Shown here piece by piece: positions 17,911 through 27,626 of a stretch of 64,000 bases of DNA (the first letter of the stretch is position 1; every line of letters begins with the position of its first letter). The notes beneath the pieces were generated by a model. It did no database searches, was not told the origin of the DNA, and saw only the letters and a list, made by a program, of their open reading frames with translations. Source of the stretch: Oxalobacteraceae bacterium (GTDB lineage: Bacteria > Pseudomonadota > Gammaproteobacteria > Burkholderiales > Burkholderiaceae_D); NCBI GenBank assembly GCA_027490725.1, contig JAIXXN010000029.1, positions 1 to 64,000 of the forward strand, written 5' to 3'. The translations under genes were made by a program, and so were the position numbers.

Positions 17911-18843
17911 CTAAGCTTTCCCGCCCTGATCCGCGGCGTCCATCCGCAGCACCGCCTGCTGCAGCAGCTGGCGTAGCCAGACCAGCCCCGGATCCTGGGT
18001 GCGGTATTTATGCCACTGCATCACCTGCTGCATGCGCTTCATCGGCAGCGGCATCGGCAATAAGCTCAGTGGCAAGCCGCGCCGCACCACCTCCGCAAGG
18101 CGGCGGTGCACAGTGGCCACGCGCTGGGTACCGACCACCAGATACGGTGCCGCAAGGAAGCTAAATGAGGTCACCTCGACCCGCCGCGAAATCCCGGTGC
18201 CCTCCATGAACAGATACTCGAAGGTGCGGTCCATGCCGGGCGGCTGCATCACCACGTGGCCGGCTGCCTTGTAGTCGGCCAGAGTCATTTCGCCGGCGGC
18301 GGCATAGCGACTGCCGTTCCACACCACACAGCAGAACTGTTCATCGAACAGCGCCTCATTCGGATGGGCCGGCGAACAATAATCGTGGGGGATCACCAGC
18401 AGGTCGGCGTCACCCTGCTCGAGCGCGCGCTGCGGCTGGCGGGTCTGCGGCAGTAGATTGAACTGCACTTTGCTGCCTTGTTCCTGCGCCAATGCCAGGG
18501 CGTGCGGCAGCAGCACCGCCATCGAAAAGTCGGACACAAAAATGCGGAACTCACGATCCGACTGGGTCGGGTCGAAGTGCGGGGTGGCGGTGATCGTCGT
18601 ATTGACACGCACCAGCACATCGCGTACCGCTTCCTGCAAGGCTTCGGCACGCGGTGTCAGCTCCATCTGGCGCCCGACCTGTACCAGCAACTCATCGTCG
18701 AAATAGTCGCGCAAGCGCGCCAGCGAACTGCTGAGCGCCGACTGGCTCATGTGCAATTGCTCGGCCGCACGACTGACACTGCGCAGCGTGAACATCGCAT
18801 CCAGCGCCACCAACAGATTCAGATCCAGCTTGTTGAAACGCAT
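17911..18843 (-). CDS. fdeR: NodD-like LysR regulator, candidate FdeR
   Basis: A 310-residue LysR protein starting MRFNKLDLNLLVALDAMF, strikingly like the NodD N-terminus, with helix-turn-helix SVSRAAEQLHMSQSALSSSL and the NodD-like extension RLRDYFDDELLVQVGR. It is divergent from the 18970-33033 catabolic operon. In Herbaspirillum seropedicae the NodD-like FdeR activates naringenin degradation genes in response to flavonoid. Neighbours here (VOC dioxygenase, Rieske ferredoxin, FAD monooxygenase) fit that system. Family certain; the FdeR name rests on context. Confidence 0.8.
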   Translation of the reverse strand: MRFNKLDLNLLVALDAMFTLRSVSRAAEQLHMSQSALSSSLARLRDYFDDELLVQVGRQMELTPRAEALQEAVRDVLVRVNTTITATPHFDPTQSDREFRIFVSDFSMAVLLPHALALAQEQGSKVQFNLLPQTRQPQRALEQGDADLLVIPHDYCSPAHPNEALFDEQFCCVVWNGSRYAAAGEMTLADYKAAGHVVMQPPGMDRTFEYLFMEGTGISRRVEVTSFSFLAAPYLVVGTQRVATVHRRLAEVVRRGLPLSLLPMPLPMKRMQQVMQWHKYRTQDPGLVWLRQLLQQAVLRMDAADQGGKA

Positions 18844-18874
18844 GACAGTCTCCGGTTTTTATAGGTATCTACGG

Positions 18875-18910
18875 CATCGATACTACGAATGCATACAATC
18901 AATTTTACAC
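18875..18910. promoter_or_regulatory. Shared promoter motif, copy 1 (fdeR / DUF1302 divergent region)
   Basis: TCGATAC (18877-18883), 5 bp, ATGCAT (18889-18894), 2 bp, then AATCAATTTTAC. The same blocks with the same spacing occur at 28046-28076, upstream of the FAD monooxygenase. It lies about 35 bp upstream of the divergent LysR gene and 60 bp upstream of the DUF1302 gene. Candidate binding site for the LysR protein. Confidence 0.65.
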
Positions 18911-18969
18911 ATATACGACGCATCGGCAAACTGTCTGTTCTAAATCAAAAAACAATGTTGGAGACCGAA

Positions 18970-20610
18970 ATGAATAAAACCCTGACCATGCTGGTAGCAG
19001 CACTGGCGGCTGGCGCCAGCCACGCCGGCGAAATCGAAACATCCCATCCCGACTGGAGCATCCGCTTCGACAACACCCTGAAAGCCAGCGCACTGTATCG
19101 TCTGCACGACGCCAACCCGCTGCTGGTCGATAGCACCCGTCAGCTGGTGCCGGGCGTCGCGGCATCGGCTTTCCCGCAAGCCCTGAACTTTAATGCCGGC
19201 GATGACAATTTCCGCAAACAGGGCTGGGTCTCGAAACGGGTCGACCTGCTGAGCGAGTTCGATGCGGTCTACCGCAAAGACTTCGGGCTACGTGTGAGCG
19301 GCGCGGCCTGGTACGACCAGGCCTACCACGGCCACACTGATGCGACCGACAGCCTGAACGGCCAATCGCCCGTCAATGCCCTGCTCGATTCCACTGTCAA
19401 GCTGGCTGGCCGCAAGGCCGAAGTGCTGGACGCCTTTGTGTTCGGCGGCTGGGAACTCAGCCCGGGCCACAAGCTGAGCCTGCGTCTGGGCCAGCACGCG
19501 CTGGTGTATGGCGAAACGCTGTTCTTCGGCGATAACGGCATCGCCCGCGCGCAAGGGCCGACCGACGTGATGAAACTGCTGTCCTCGCCGAATGCCCAGT
19601 TCAAGGAAATCATCCGGCCGGTGCCGCAGGTGTCCGGCCAGTTGCAACTGAGCCCGGACGCCAGTGTCGGCGCCTACTACCAGTTCCGCTGGGAAGCTGA
19701 CCGCATGGCGCCCGCCGGCAGCTACTTCAGCCCTTCCAACAATATCTGGGGCGGCTCGACGCTGCCGGAAATCATCAACGGCCAGGTACTGCTGCCAGGG
19801 ACAGACCAGCGTCCTGCTAACAGCGGGCAATACGGCGCCCAGTTCAAATGGCGTCTCGACGAAACCGATCTCGGCTTCTATGCCGCTCGCTACCACGACA
19901 AGTCCGGCCAGTTTTACTCGCAGCTGAACGTCACCAGTGCGGCACCGGGCAGCTGGTACTACATTTTCCCCGAGGCCATCACCACCTGGGGCGCCAGCGC
20001 CACCCACTCGCTGGGCAATGTCAGTCTGGCTCTGGAAGCGTCGCTGCGCAACAACATGCCGCTCACCAACCAGAACGTGGTCTATCCGAACCTGCAAGCG
20101 GCGCCAGCCTATGCCACCGGCCGGACCGCGCACCTGAATCTGTCCTGGCTCAGCACCCTCAGCCCCAACTGGCTGTCGCGTGAATCGTCGCTGATCGGCG
20201 AGCTGGCCTGGAACCGCGTGTTGTCGCAGAACGACGCCTTCCACACCATGGACGAGCGCCGTACACGCGACGCGACCGCCTTGCAGCTGATCTTCACCCC
20301 AAGCTACCGGCAGGTGCTGGCGGGGCTGGATCTAAACGTGCCGGTCGGCCTGCGCTACGTGGTCGATGGGAATTCCTCGGTCACCGGACTGGGCTGGGGC
20401 GCCAAACATAGCGGTACCGCCACGCTGGGACTGGAAGGTACGTATCAGGGCGTCTGGCAGTTCGCCATCACCTACAACCAGTATCTGGGCAAGGCCGAAC
20501 CTTTCATTGACTACCGTCCGCTGCTTAATCACGGCGCTGCCGTTTACAGCAGCGGCAATCTGCTGGCCGACCGCGACCACCTCGCACTGTCGCTGCGCCG
20601 CACCTTCTAA
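18970..20610 (+). CDS. DUF1302 outer-membrane beta-barrel protein (module A)
   Basis: A 546-residue exported protein: signal peptide (MNKTLTMLVAALAAGASHAG), then a beta-rich DUF1302 body ending in Phe (LRRTF), as outer-membrane barrels do. The ATG at 18970 has GGAGAC upstream; earlier in-frame codons lack a signal peptide. Landmarks include YGETLFFGDNGIARAQGPTD and WEADRMAPAGSYF. First gene of the operon DUF1302-DUF1329-YCF48-MMPL. Such modules occur beside genes for hydrophobic substrates and are thought to serve transport, probably with this protein as the outer-membrane pore. Paralogue at 42288. Confidence 0.85.
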   Translation: MNKTLTMLVAALAAGASHAGEIETSHPDWSIRFDNTLKASALYRLHDANPLLVDSTRQLVPGVAASAFPQALNFNAGDDNFRKQGWVSKRVDLLSEFDAVYRKDFGLRVSGAAWYDQAYHGHTDATDSLNGQSPVNALLDSTVKLAGRKAEVLDAFVFGGWELSPGHKLSLRLGQHALVYGETLFFGDNGIARAQGPTDVMKLLSSPNAQFKEIIRPVPQVSGQLQLSPDASVGAYYQFRWEADRMAPAGSYFSPSNNIWGGSTLPEIINGQVLLPGTDQRPANSGQYGAQFKWRLDETDLGFYAARYHDKSGQFYSQLNVTSAAPGSWYYIFPEAITTWGASATHSLGNVSLALEASLRNNMPLTNQNVVYPNLQAAPAYATGRTAHLNLSWLSTLSPNWLSRESSLIGELAWNRVLSQNDAFHTMDERRTRDATALQLIFTPSYRQVLAGLDLNVPVGLRYVVDGNSSVTGLGWGAKHSGTATLGLEGTYQGVWQFAITYNQYLGKAEPFIDYRPLLNHGAAVYSSGNLLADRDHLALSLRRTF

Positions 20611-20630
20611 TAACAACCACAGGAGACACT

Positions 20631-22007
20631 ATGCAACATCCACGCCGCATACCGAATCTGACCACGCTGGCCGCACTGGTCGCGCTGGCCGCTCTGGCGA
20701 ATACGCTGCCCGCGACCGCCGCAGTGACGCCCGAAGAAGCCGCAAAACTGAAAACCGAGCTGACCCCGCTGGGCGGCGAAAAAGCCGGCAACAAGGACGG
20801 CAGCATCCCCGCCTGGACGGGCGGCTACACCACCGCCATTGCCGGCGACAAGCCGGGTGGACGCCGCGGCGACCCTTTCAAAGACGAGAAGCCGCTGTAT
20901 GTCGTGACTGGCAAGAACGCCGAGCAGTACGCCAGCGTACTGACCGACGGCACCAAGGCCATGCTGAAAAAATATCCGGACTACCGGCTCGACGTCTACC
21001 AGACCCACCGCACCGCTGCCGCGCCGCAGTGGGTGTATGACAACACCTTCAAGAACGCCACCCGTGCCAAACTGGCCAGCGACGTGGTCAGCGGCGCCTA
21101 TGGTGGTCTGCCCTTCCCTATCCCTAAGAGCGGCGCCGAAGTGATGTGGAACCACCTGCTGCGCTGGCGCGGTACTGCATTCCAGGCACCACTCAACCAG
21201 TACCAGCTGACCGCTGACGGCAAGCCCGTGCTAACCACCAGTGGCATCGCCGACATCCAGATGCCTTACTACTTCCAGGAAGGGACGCTGGAACAGTTCA
21301 GCAAGAGCAATGAATACTGGCTGGTACGCCTGATTAACTCTGGTCCGCCTATCCGCGCAGGCGAAGCCATCGTTGGTCGCAACAATATCGATGCCAGCAA
21401 GGATCAGGCCTGGGTCTACCTGACTGGCCAGCGCCGCGTGCGCAAACTGCCGAGTCCCTGCTGCGATACGCCAACCCCGTCCGCCGCAGGCGTGATGAGC
21501 TTCGACGAGATCGCCACCTGGACCGGACGCACCGACCGTTTCGACTGGAAGCTGCTGGGTAAGCAGGAGATGTTAATCCCCTACAACAGCAACAAGCTGC
21601 TGCAGCCGAAGAGCGACGCCGAGGTGATGGGCAAGGCTTATCTGAATCCCGACCATGTGCGCTGGGAGCGCCACCGCGTCTGGGTGGTCGAGGCGACGCT
21701 GCGCGCCGGCCAGCGCCATCAGGCACCGAAGAGCCGCTACTACTGCGACGAAGACACCTGGAACTGCGTACTGGCTGACCGCTGGGATGCCAACGGCCAG
21801 CTGTGGAAGACGCTCTGGTCGCAGACCTTTGTGGCGCCGGATCTGCCCGCTACTGTAATCGGCGCCTTCGGCTTTACTGATCTGGTCTCCGGCAGCGCCT
21901 TCATCGGCGACCTGTACACCGCCAAGCCCAACCAGTATGTCATCAAGCCACGCTATCAGGACAGCATCTTCACCCCTGATGCCATGGCCAGCGAAGGTGC
22001 CCGCTGA
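20631..22007 (+). CDS. DUF1329 periplasmic protein (module A)
   Basis: A 458-residue exported protein with signal peptide (residues 1-30, cleavage near ATAAV) and the DUF1329 hallmark GGEKAGNKDGSIPAW followed by NTFKNATRAK and PFPIPKSG. DUF1329 has a LolA/LolB-like lipid-carrier fold in the structures known to me, so a role in ferrying a hydrophobic ligand across the periplasm is plausible. Close paralogue at 44005 with the same landmarks. It overlaps the next gene by 1 nt. Confidence 0.85.
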   Translation: MQHPRRIPNLTTLAALVALAALANTLPATAAVTPEEAAKLKTELTPLGGEKAGNKDGSIPAWTGGYTTAIAGDKPGGRRGDPFKDEKPLYVVTGKNAEQYASVLTDGTKAMLKKYPDYRLDVYQTHRTAAAPQWVYDNTFKNATRAKLASDVVSGAYGGLPFPIPKSGAEVMWNHLLRWRGTAFQAPLNQYQLTADGKPVLTTSGIADIQMPYYFQEGTLEQFSKSNEYWLVRLINSGPPIRAGEAIVGRNNIDASKDQAWVYLTGQRRVRKLPSPCCDTPTPSAAGVMSFDEIATWTGRTDRFDWKLLGKQEMLIPYNSNKLLQPKSDAEVMGKAYLNPDHVRWERHRVWVVEATLRAGQRHQAPKSRYYCDEDTWNCVLADRWDANGQLWKTLWSQTFVAPDLPATVIGAFGFTDLVSGSAFIGDLYTAKPNQYVIKPRYQDSIFTPDAMASEGAR

Positions 22008-23098
22008 TGTCAGTAAAAACCTATTGGCTTGAGTGCGCATGGTACTGCGCACTGGCACTGGGGGCAGCGCCCGCCGGCGCCGCTGGCAGCACGCCAGCGG
22101 ACGGCGCGGTCAGCGCCGCGCGCTTGCGACCGGCAGTCACGGCGCAACACGCGGCGCAGGCGGTGATGCTGGGGGCAGCCTGGACGGGAACGCGCATCGT
22201 CAGCGTCGGCGAGCGCGGCCTCATCCTGTTCAGTGACGATCAGGGACAGCACTGGCAACAGGCGAGTGTCCCCGTCAGTGTCACGCTGACGGCGGTGCGC
22301 TTTGCCGACCCGCAGCATGGCATCGCGGTCGGCCATGCCGGCGTAATCCTCACCAGCGCCGACGGCGGCGCGCACTGGCAGACCGTCATGGACGGCCAGC
22401 GTATTGCCGCACTGGCGCTGGCAGATGCACGGGCCCGCAACGACGCCGCTGCCATGCGCGATGCCGAGCGGCTCACGGCAGATGGCGCCGACAAGCCACT
22501 GCTCGACATCTGCCTGCTGGGCAATGGCCGCATGCTGGCTGTGGGTGCCTACGGACTAGCCTTCGGCAGCGACGACGGCGGGCGCAACTGGCGCTCCTGG
22601 ATGGGGCGCATCGACAATCCGCAAGGTCTGCACCTGAACACCGTGCGCCGCGCTGGCGACACCATCCTGATCGCCGGCGAGCGCGGCATGGCTTTGCTGT
22701 CCAGCGATAGCGGGCGCAGCTTCCGGCGCCTGCAACTGCCCTACCGCGGTAGCTTCTTCACCGCCGAACTGCCGGCCGCCAACGACCAGCAATTGCTACT
22801 GGCTGGCCTGCGCGGCAACGTCTGGCGCTCCGCCGATGGTGGCAACAGCTGGCAACAGCTGAACAACCCGCTGCCGGTATCGATTACCGGCTCAACCCTG
22901 CGCCACGACGGCTCGCTGCTGCTGGCCAACCAAAGCGGCTTGCTGCTGACGCTGCAGGGGCAGACGCTGACACCGGTTCCGGCGCAGCCGCTACCGCCAC
23001 TCAACGGGGTACTCGAGCTACCCGGTCGCCAATTGCTGGCGCTGTCCATGCAGGGACTGCTGCCAGTGACGGCGCGCACCTCGGGAGCACAGCCATGA
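22007..23098 (+). CDS. YCF48-like BNR-repeat periplasmic protein (module A)
   Basis: A 363-residue protein with a probable N-terminal signal and several beta-propeller blades of the YCF48/BNR type: FSDDQGQHWQQASVP, TSADGGAHWQTVM, SDDGGRNWRSW, SSDSGRSFRRLQ, SADGGNSWQQL. Such propellers usually act as assembly or docking factors. It overlaps the MMPL gene by ATGA, so production is probably coupled to the pump. Paralogue at 45385. Confidence 0.82.
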   Translation: MSVKTYWLECAWYCALALGAAPAGAAGSTPADGAVSAARLRPAVTAQHAAQAVMLGAAWTGTRIVSVGERGLILFSDDQGQHWQQASVPVSVTLTAVRFADPQHGIAVGHAGVILTSADGGAHWQTVMDGQRIAALALADARARNDAAAMRDAERLTADGADKPLLDICLLGNGRMLAVGAYGLAFGSDDGGRNWRSWMGRIDNPQGLHLNTVRRAGDTILIAGERGMALLSSDSGRSFRRLQLPYRGSFFTAELPAANDQQLLLAGLRGNVWRSADGGNSWQQLNNPLPVSITGSTLRHDGSLLLANQSGLLLTLQGQTLTPVPAQPLPPLNGVLELPGRQLLALSMQGLLPVTARTSGAQP

Positions 23099-25473
23099 AG
23101 CGCGCCGAACACCTGAAGCAGTTCGACCGAGCCTCCGGTTCGTTGGTCGAACGCTTGCTGTTCAATCACCGCCTGCTGGTGATGCTGATCTGTGCACTGA
23201 TCACCGCCCTGCTCGGCTGGCAGGCGACCCGTCTGAACATCAACGCCAGTTACGAGAAAACCATTCCGGCCAACCATCCCTACATCCGCAACTATCTGGC
23301 CAACCAGAGCGAACTGACGGGACTGGGCAATGCGGTGCGGATCGCGGTGGATAATCCGCGCGGCAGCATCTATGACCGGGCCTATCTGGATACCCTGCGC
23401 AAGCTGAGCGAGGAAGTGTTCCTGCTACCGGGCGTAGCACGCAGCCAGATGAAGTCGCTGTGGACCCCGGGCACGCGCTGGGTCGGGGTCACCGAAGACG
23501 GTCTGGAAGGCGGACCGGTGATTCCAGACGGCTATGAAGAAGGCGGCGCCGCCAGCTTGACGCAGCTACAGGCCAACATCGCCCGCTCCGGCGAAATCGG
23601 TCAACTGGTGGCCTTCGATGGCCGCTCCAGTGTGATCTATGTACCGCTGCTGGTGCGCGACAGCGACGGCCAGGCGCTCGACTACGGCCTGTTCGCGCAG
23701 CGCCTGGAAGCGCTGCGCAACAAGTATGAACAGCAGGGCGTGCGCCTGCATATCACCGGCTTCGCCAAGCTGGTCGGCGACCTGATCGATGGTGTGCGTG
23801 CGGTGCTGGTGTTCTTCGCCATCGCGGTGGCTATCGCCAGCGCCATGGTCTACTGGTACACGCGCTGCGTCCGCTCCACCGCGCTGGTAGTGCTGGCGTC
23901 GCTAGTGGCCGTGGTGTGGCAACTCGGCATGCTGCCGATGCTCGGCTATGCGCTCGACCCGTACTCGATTCTGGTGCCGTTTCTGGTGTTTGCCATTGGC
24001 ATGAGCCACGGCGCCCAGAAGATGAACGGCATCATGCAGGACGTGGGCCGCGGCATGCACAAGCTGGTGGCAGCCCGCTACACCTTCCGCCGTCTGTTTC
24101 TGGCCGGCCTGACGGCACTGCTGGCCGATGCGGTCGGTTTTGCCGTGCTGTCGACCATCGATATCGCGGTGATCCGCGAACTGGCGGTGGCCGCCTCGCT
24201 GGGCGTGGCCATGCTGATCTTCACCAACCTGATCCTGCTGCCGATTCTGCTCAGTTACACCGGCGTCAGTGCCGCTGCGGCGGCCCGCAGCCTGCGGGCG
24301 GAAACGGCCGATGCCTCGGGTCAGGCACGCCATCCGTTCTGGGCCCTGCTGGACCGCTTCACGGGCCGTCGCTGGGCCAGCGGCGCGATCGCCGTGGCGC
24401 TGCTGCTGGCCGCAGGCGGTTACGCGCTGAGCACCCGCTTGAAAATCGGCGATCTCGATCCGGGCGCACCGGAACTACGCGCCGACAGCCGCTACAACCG
24501 TGATGTGGCCGCCCTATCGGCTGCCTACGGCGCGTCCAGCGATGTGCTGGCAGTGATGGTGAAAACCGCCGACGGCCAGTGCGCGCAATACGACACGCTC
24601 AACAAAATCGATGCGCTGGAATGGCAGTTGCGCCAGATCGACGGCGTCGAAAGCAGCAACAGTCTGGCGCTGCTGAACCGCCGCGTGCTGGTAGGGCTGA
24701 ACGAAGGCAACCCGAAATGGTATGAGTTCCTGCCCAATCAGGACATGCTGAACACCGTCACCGCCGGCGCTCCGCGCGGCCTGTACAACGATAGCTGCAA
24801 TCTGCTCACCGTATATGCCTATCTGCGTGACCACAAGGCCGACACGCTGGCACGCGTGGTATCCCACGTGGAAGCCTTCGCTGCAGCCAACAACAGCAAG
24901 GACGTGCAGTTCCAGCTGGCGGCAGGTTCAGCCGGCATCGAGGCCGCCACCAATATCGTGGTGCAACAGGCGTGGCGCCGCATGTTGCTGCTGGTGTATG
25001 CGGCAGTCGTGCTGCTGTGCTTTATCACCTTCCGCTCCTGGCGTGCGGTGCTGGTCGCGGTCCTGCCGCTGATGCTGACCTCGGTGCTGGCGGAAGCGCT
25101 GATGGTGCTGTTCGGCATGGGCGTCAAGGTCGCCACACTGCCGGTCATCGCGCTCGGCGTCGGCATTGGCGTCGACTATGCGCTGTACATCCTGAGTATC
25201 ACGCTGACCCAGATGCGTCAGGGCGCCAGTCTGTCCGCCGCCTACTATCAGGCGCTGCTGTTCACCGGCAAGGTGGTGATGCTGACCGGCGTCACGCTCG
25301 CCATCGGCGTGATTACCTGGGTGTTCAGCCCGATCAAGTTCCAGGCCGATATGGGCCTGCTGCTGGCCTTTATGTTTGTGTGGAATATGCTCGGCGCGCT
25401 GATTCTGGTGCCGGCGCTGTCGCACTTCCTGCTCAAGCCAGCAGCCCAACCGCTTTCACCACAAGGAGCATAA
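23095..25473 (+). CDS. MMPL/RND-superfamily transporter (module A)
   Basis: A 792-residue inner-membrane protein with the RND layout: one segment near 26-46, a large periplasmic domain to about 230, five segments to about 395, a segment near 430, a second periplasmic domain, and five final segments. Signature stretches are FLVFAIGMSHGAQKMNGI and ALGVGIGVDYALYIL. It lacks the length of HAE1 efflux pumps and fits the MMPL branch handling lipids or other hydrophobic molecules. It ends at TAA directly followed by the ATG of the hydrolase gene. Direction of transport is not shown by sequence. Confidence 0.88.
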   Translation: MKRAEHLKQFDRASGSLVERLLFNHRLLVMLICALITALLGWQATRLNINASYEKTIPANHPYIRNYLANQSELTGLGNAVRIAVDNPRGSIYDRAYLDTLRKLSEEVFLLPGVARSQMKSLWTPGTRWVGVTEDGLEGGPVIPDGYEEGGAASLTQLQANIARSGEIGQLVAFDGRSSVIYVPLLVRDSDGQALDYGLFAQRLEALRNKYEQQGVRLHITGFAKLVGDLIDGVRAVLVFFAIAVAIASAMVYWYTRCVRSTALVVLASLVAVVWQLGMLPMLGYALDPYSILVPFLVFAIGMSHGAQKMNGIMQDVGRGMHKLVAARYTFRRLFLAGLTALLADAVGFAVLSTIDIAVIRELAVAASLGVAMLIFTNLILLPILLSYTGVSAAAAARSLRAETADASGQARHPFWALLDRFTGRRWASGAIAVALLLAAGGYALSTRLKIGDLDPGAPELRADSRYNRDVAALSAAYGASSDVLAVMVKTADGQCAQYDTLNKIDALEWQLRQIDGVESSNSLALLNRRVLVGLNEGNPKWYEFLPNQDMLNTVTAGAPRGLYNDSCNLLTVYAYLRDHKADTLARVVSHVEAFAAANNSKDVQFQLAAGSAGIEAATNIVVQQAWRRMLLLVYAAVVLLCFITFRSWRAVLVAVLPLMLTSVLAEALMVLFGMGVKVATLPVIALGVGIGVDYALYILSITLTQMRQGASLSAAYYQALLFTGKVVMLTGVTLAIGVITWVFSPIKFQADMGLLLAFMFVWNMLGALILVPALSHFLLKPAAQPLSPQGA

Positions 25474-26643
25474 ATGTTTCGCTACTTCCCCACCAACTAC
25501 GTCTGGGACCTGTCAGTCAATCTCGCCATCGAAATGGGCGCCAAAATGGGCGAGATTCAGGAAATGTGCGCACCGTTGCAGGAGGCTGCCAAACAGCCCG
25601 ACGCGGCCGGCTCGCAGGCCTTCCGGGCCACCTGGGTACGCATGGCTGACAAGCTGTGCGAACTAGCCGAAGAAGATGAGGCGCGCGGACGCCTGATCTC
25701 GGCCGGCGACAAATACGGCCGCGCCGCGACGTACTACCTGACCGCCGAACGCCTGCAAGCCCACGGCGCCGAGGGCCGTACTGCCCTGTATCGGCGTTTC
25801 CTCGACGTGTTCGCCAAAGGCATTGCCCTGGCCGGCGAAAACTGCGAGCGGGTCGAGATCCCGTATGGCGACGCCCACATCGCCGGTCTGCTGGTACGGG
25901 CCGAAGGCGGCGCCGCCCGCGCACCGCTGCTGGTGCAGCTGAATGGCCTCGACTCGACCAAAGAAATGAAATACCGGGTCGGCCTGCCGCGCTGGCTAGC
26001 CCAGCGCGGCGTGTCCTCGCTGATCATCGATCAGCCGGGTACCGGCGAAGCGTTGCGCCTGCACGGAATGACGGCGGTGTACAACACCGAAATCTGGGCC
26101 AGCAAAGTGGTCGACTGGCTGGAAACCCGCGCCGACGTCGATCCCCAACGCATCGGCTGCGAGGGCGTCTCGCTGGGCGGTTACTACTGCCCGCGCGCGG
26201 TGGCATTCGAGCCACGTTTCGCCTGCGGCGTGGTGTGGGGTGCCAACCACGACTGGCGCGACGTACAGAAGAAACGTCTGCAAAAGGAAGGCAGCTTCCC
26301 GGTTCCCCATTACTGGCAGCACGTGCAGTGGGTGTGGGGTGCCAAAGATATGGACGACTTCATGAAGATCGCCGAAAACGTCCATCTGGACGGGGTGGTT
26401 GAACACATCAAAGTGCCCTTCCTGGTCACCCATGGCAGCAAGGACTCGCAGATTCCGCCGCACTGGGCCGAGCGCACCTATCAGCAGCTGGTGAACAGTC
26501 CGAAACGCGAGCTGAAGTTCTTCACCGAACGCGAAGGCGGTGTGCAGCACTCCAGCTTCGACAACTCCGCCAATGCTGGCGCCTACATTGCTGACTGGGT
26601 CGCCGAAACGCTGGGCGGCCGGGTCGCACTTTCATCTAACTAA
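25474..26643 (+). CDS. Alpha/beta hydrolase, probable C-C bond hydrolase of ring-cleavage products
   Basis: A 389-residue hydrolase with a helical N-terminal cap region (1-125) and a catalytic domain: nucleophile S233 in GVSLGG, acid in THGSKDSQIPP and His in GGVQHSSF. The layout resembles 2,6-dihydroxypseudooxynicotine hydrolase and FrsA-like enzymes, which cut C-C bonds beside a carbonyl. Immediately upstream of the VOC ring-cleavage dioxygenase, it probably hydrolyses the opened A ring. By gene order it would correspond to the hydrolase of the fde operon. Substrate inferred. Confidence 0.8.
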   Translation: MFRYFPTNYVWDLSVNLAIEMGAKMGEIQEMCAPLQEAAKQPDAAGSQAFRATWVRMADKLCELAEEDEARGRLISAGDKYGRAATYYLTAERLQAHGAEGRTALYRRFLDVFAKGIALAGENCERVEIPYGDAHIAGLLVRAEGGAARAPLLVQLNGLDSTKEMKYRVGLPRWLAQRGVSSLIIDQPGTGEALRLHGMTAVYNTEIWASKVVDWLETRADVDPQRIGCEGVSLGGYYCPRAVAFEPRFACGVVWGANHDWRDVQKKRLQKEGSFPVPHYWQHVQWVWGAKDMDDFMKIAENVHLDGVVEHIKVPFLVTHGSKDSQIPPHWAERTYQQLVNSPKRELKFFTEREGGVQHSSFDNSANAGAYIADWVAETLGGRVALSSN

Positions 26644-26654
26644 AGGAAATCGCT

Positions 26655-27617
26655 ATGAATATTCTCGGACTAGACGCACTGGTCTTCGGCGTTGACGACG
26701 TCGCCGCCTGCAGCCAATACCTGACCGACTATGGACTGACGCCAGTCGACACCAGCGCCGCCGGTGGCCGTTTCGAAGCGCTCGATGGTTCCGCCATCAT
26801 CATCGCCCATCAGGATGATGCCACGCTGCCGCCAGCACTGCCGACCCGCAGCATGCTGCGCAAAACCGTCTACGGCGTCGCCGATGCCGCCACGCTGGAG
26901 GCCATTGCCGCAGAACTGGGCAAGGACCGCACGGTGCGCCGTCTGGCCGACGGTTCGCTGGAGAGCAGCGACGACTCCGGCTTCGTGCTGGGCTTTCAAG
27001 TCAGCGTGCGGCGCGCAATTTCCCTGCCGGCGGAAGCCATCAATGCACCCGGCGCCCCGGCGCAGCGTGGCCCGAATGTGGTCGCAGTGGACGAACAGGC
27101 AGTGGTGCAGCCGCGCACCTTATCGCACGTGGTGTACTTCGTGCCGGATCTGGAACAGGCCGAATCCTTCTACACTAAACGGCTGGGCTTCCGCTGCACC
27201 GACCGCCTGCTGGGCGCCGGCCCCTTCCTGCAGCCAGCTGGCACGCTGGAGCACCACACCCTGTTTATGATCAAGACTCCCGCCTTCATGCAAGGCGTGG
27301 AACACTTCACCTTCCATCTGGGCGGCCCCAGCGAATTGATGCTGGCCGGTACCCGACTGGTGAATCAGGGCTATCAGTCGTTCTGGGGACCGGGCCGCCA
27401 CAAGTTCGGCTCGAACTGGTTCTGGTACTTCAACAGCCCGCTCGGTTGCCACGTCGAGTACGACGCCGACATGGATCTGCACGACGCCAGCTGGCAGCCG
27501 CGTTCGGTGCCAATGAGCGCCGATGCCTCGCAGCTGTTCCTGTTCCATCCGCGCGACAAGTGGGCCCCGGGCGGCCCGCCGCCAGCTGCAGCAGGCGCAG
27601 CGCCAGCCAGCCACTAG
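26655..27617 (+). CDS. fdeC: VOC-family extradiol dioxygenase, FdeC-like
   Basis: A 320-residue two-module glyoxalase/extradiol dioxygenase. The C-terminal module holds the likely Fe(II) ligands: His in LSHVVYF (near 157), a His in the EHHTLF / EHFTFHL region and Glu in CHVEYDADMD (near 272). The N-terminal module (1-120) is the degenerate copy. Lying between the hydrolase and the Rieske/FAD genes, it fits FdeC of Herbaspirillum seropedicae, which opens the hydroxylated A ring of naringenin by meta cleavage. The gene name is by context; the enzyme class is clear. Confidence 0.8.
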   Translation: MNILGLDALVFGVDDVAACSQYLTDYGLTPVDTSAAGGRFEALDGSAIIIAHQDDATLPPALPTRSMLRKTVYGVADAATLEAIAAELGKDRTVRRLADGSLESSDDSGFVLGFQVSVRRAISLPAEAINAPGAPAQRGPNVVAVDEQAVVQPRTLSHVVYFVPDLEQAESFYTKRLGFRCTDRLLGAGPFLQPAGTLEHHTLFMIKTPAFMQGVEHFTFHLGGPSELMLAGTRLVNQGYQSFWGPGRHKFGSNWFWYFNSPLGCHVEYDADMDLHDASWQPRSVPMSADASQLFLFHPRDKWAPGGPPPAAAGAAPASH

Positions 27618-27626
27618 GCGCCGCCC

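Noticed and set aside
19288-20244. 318-codon open frame on the minus strand
   Set aside because: Antisense to the DUF1302 gene, which has a signal peptide and family landmarks; the shadow frame has none.
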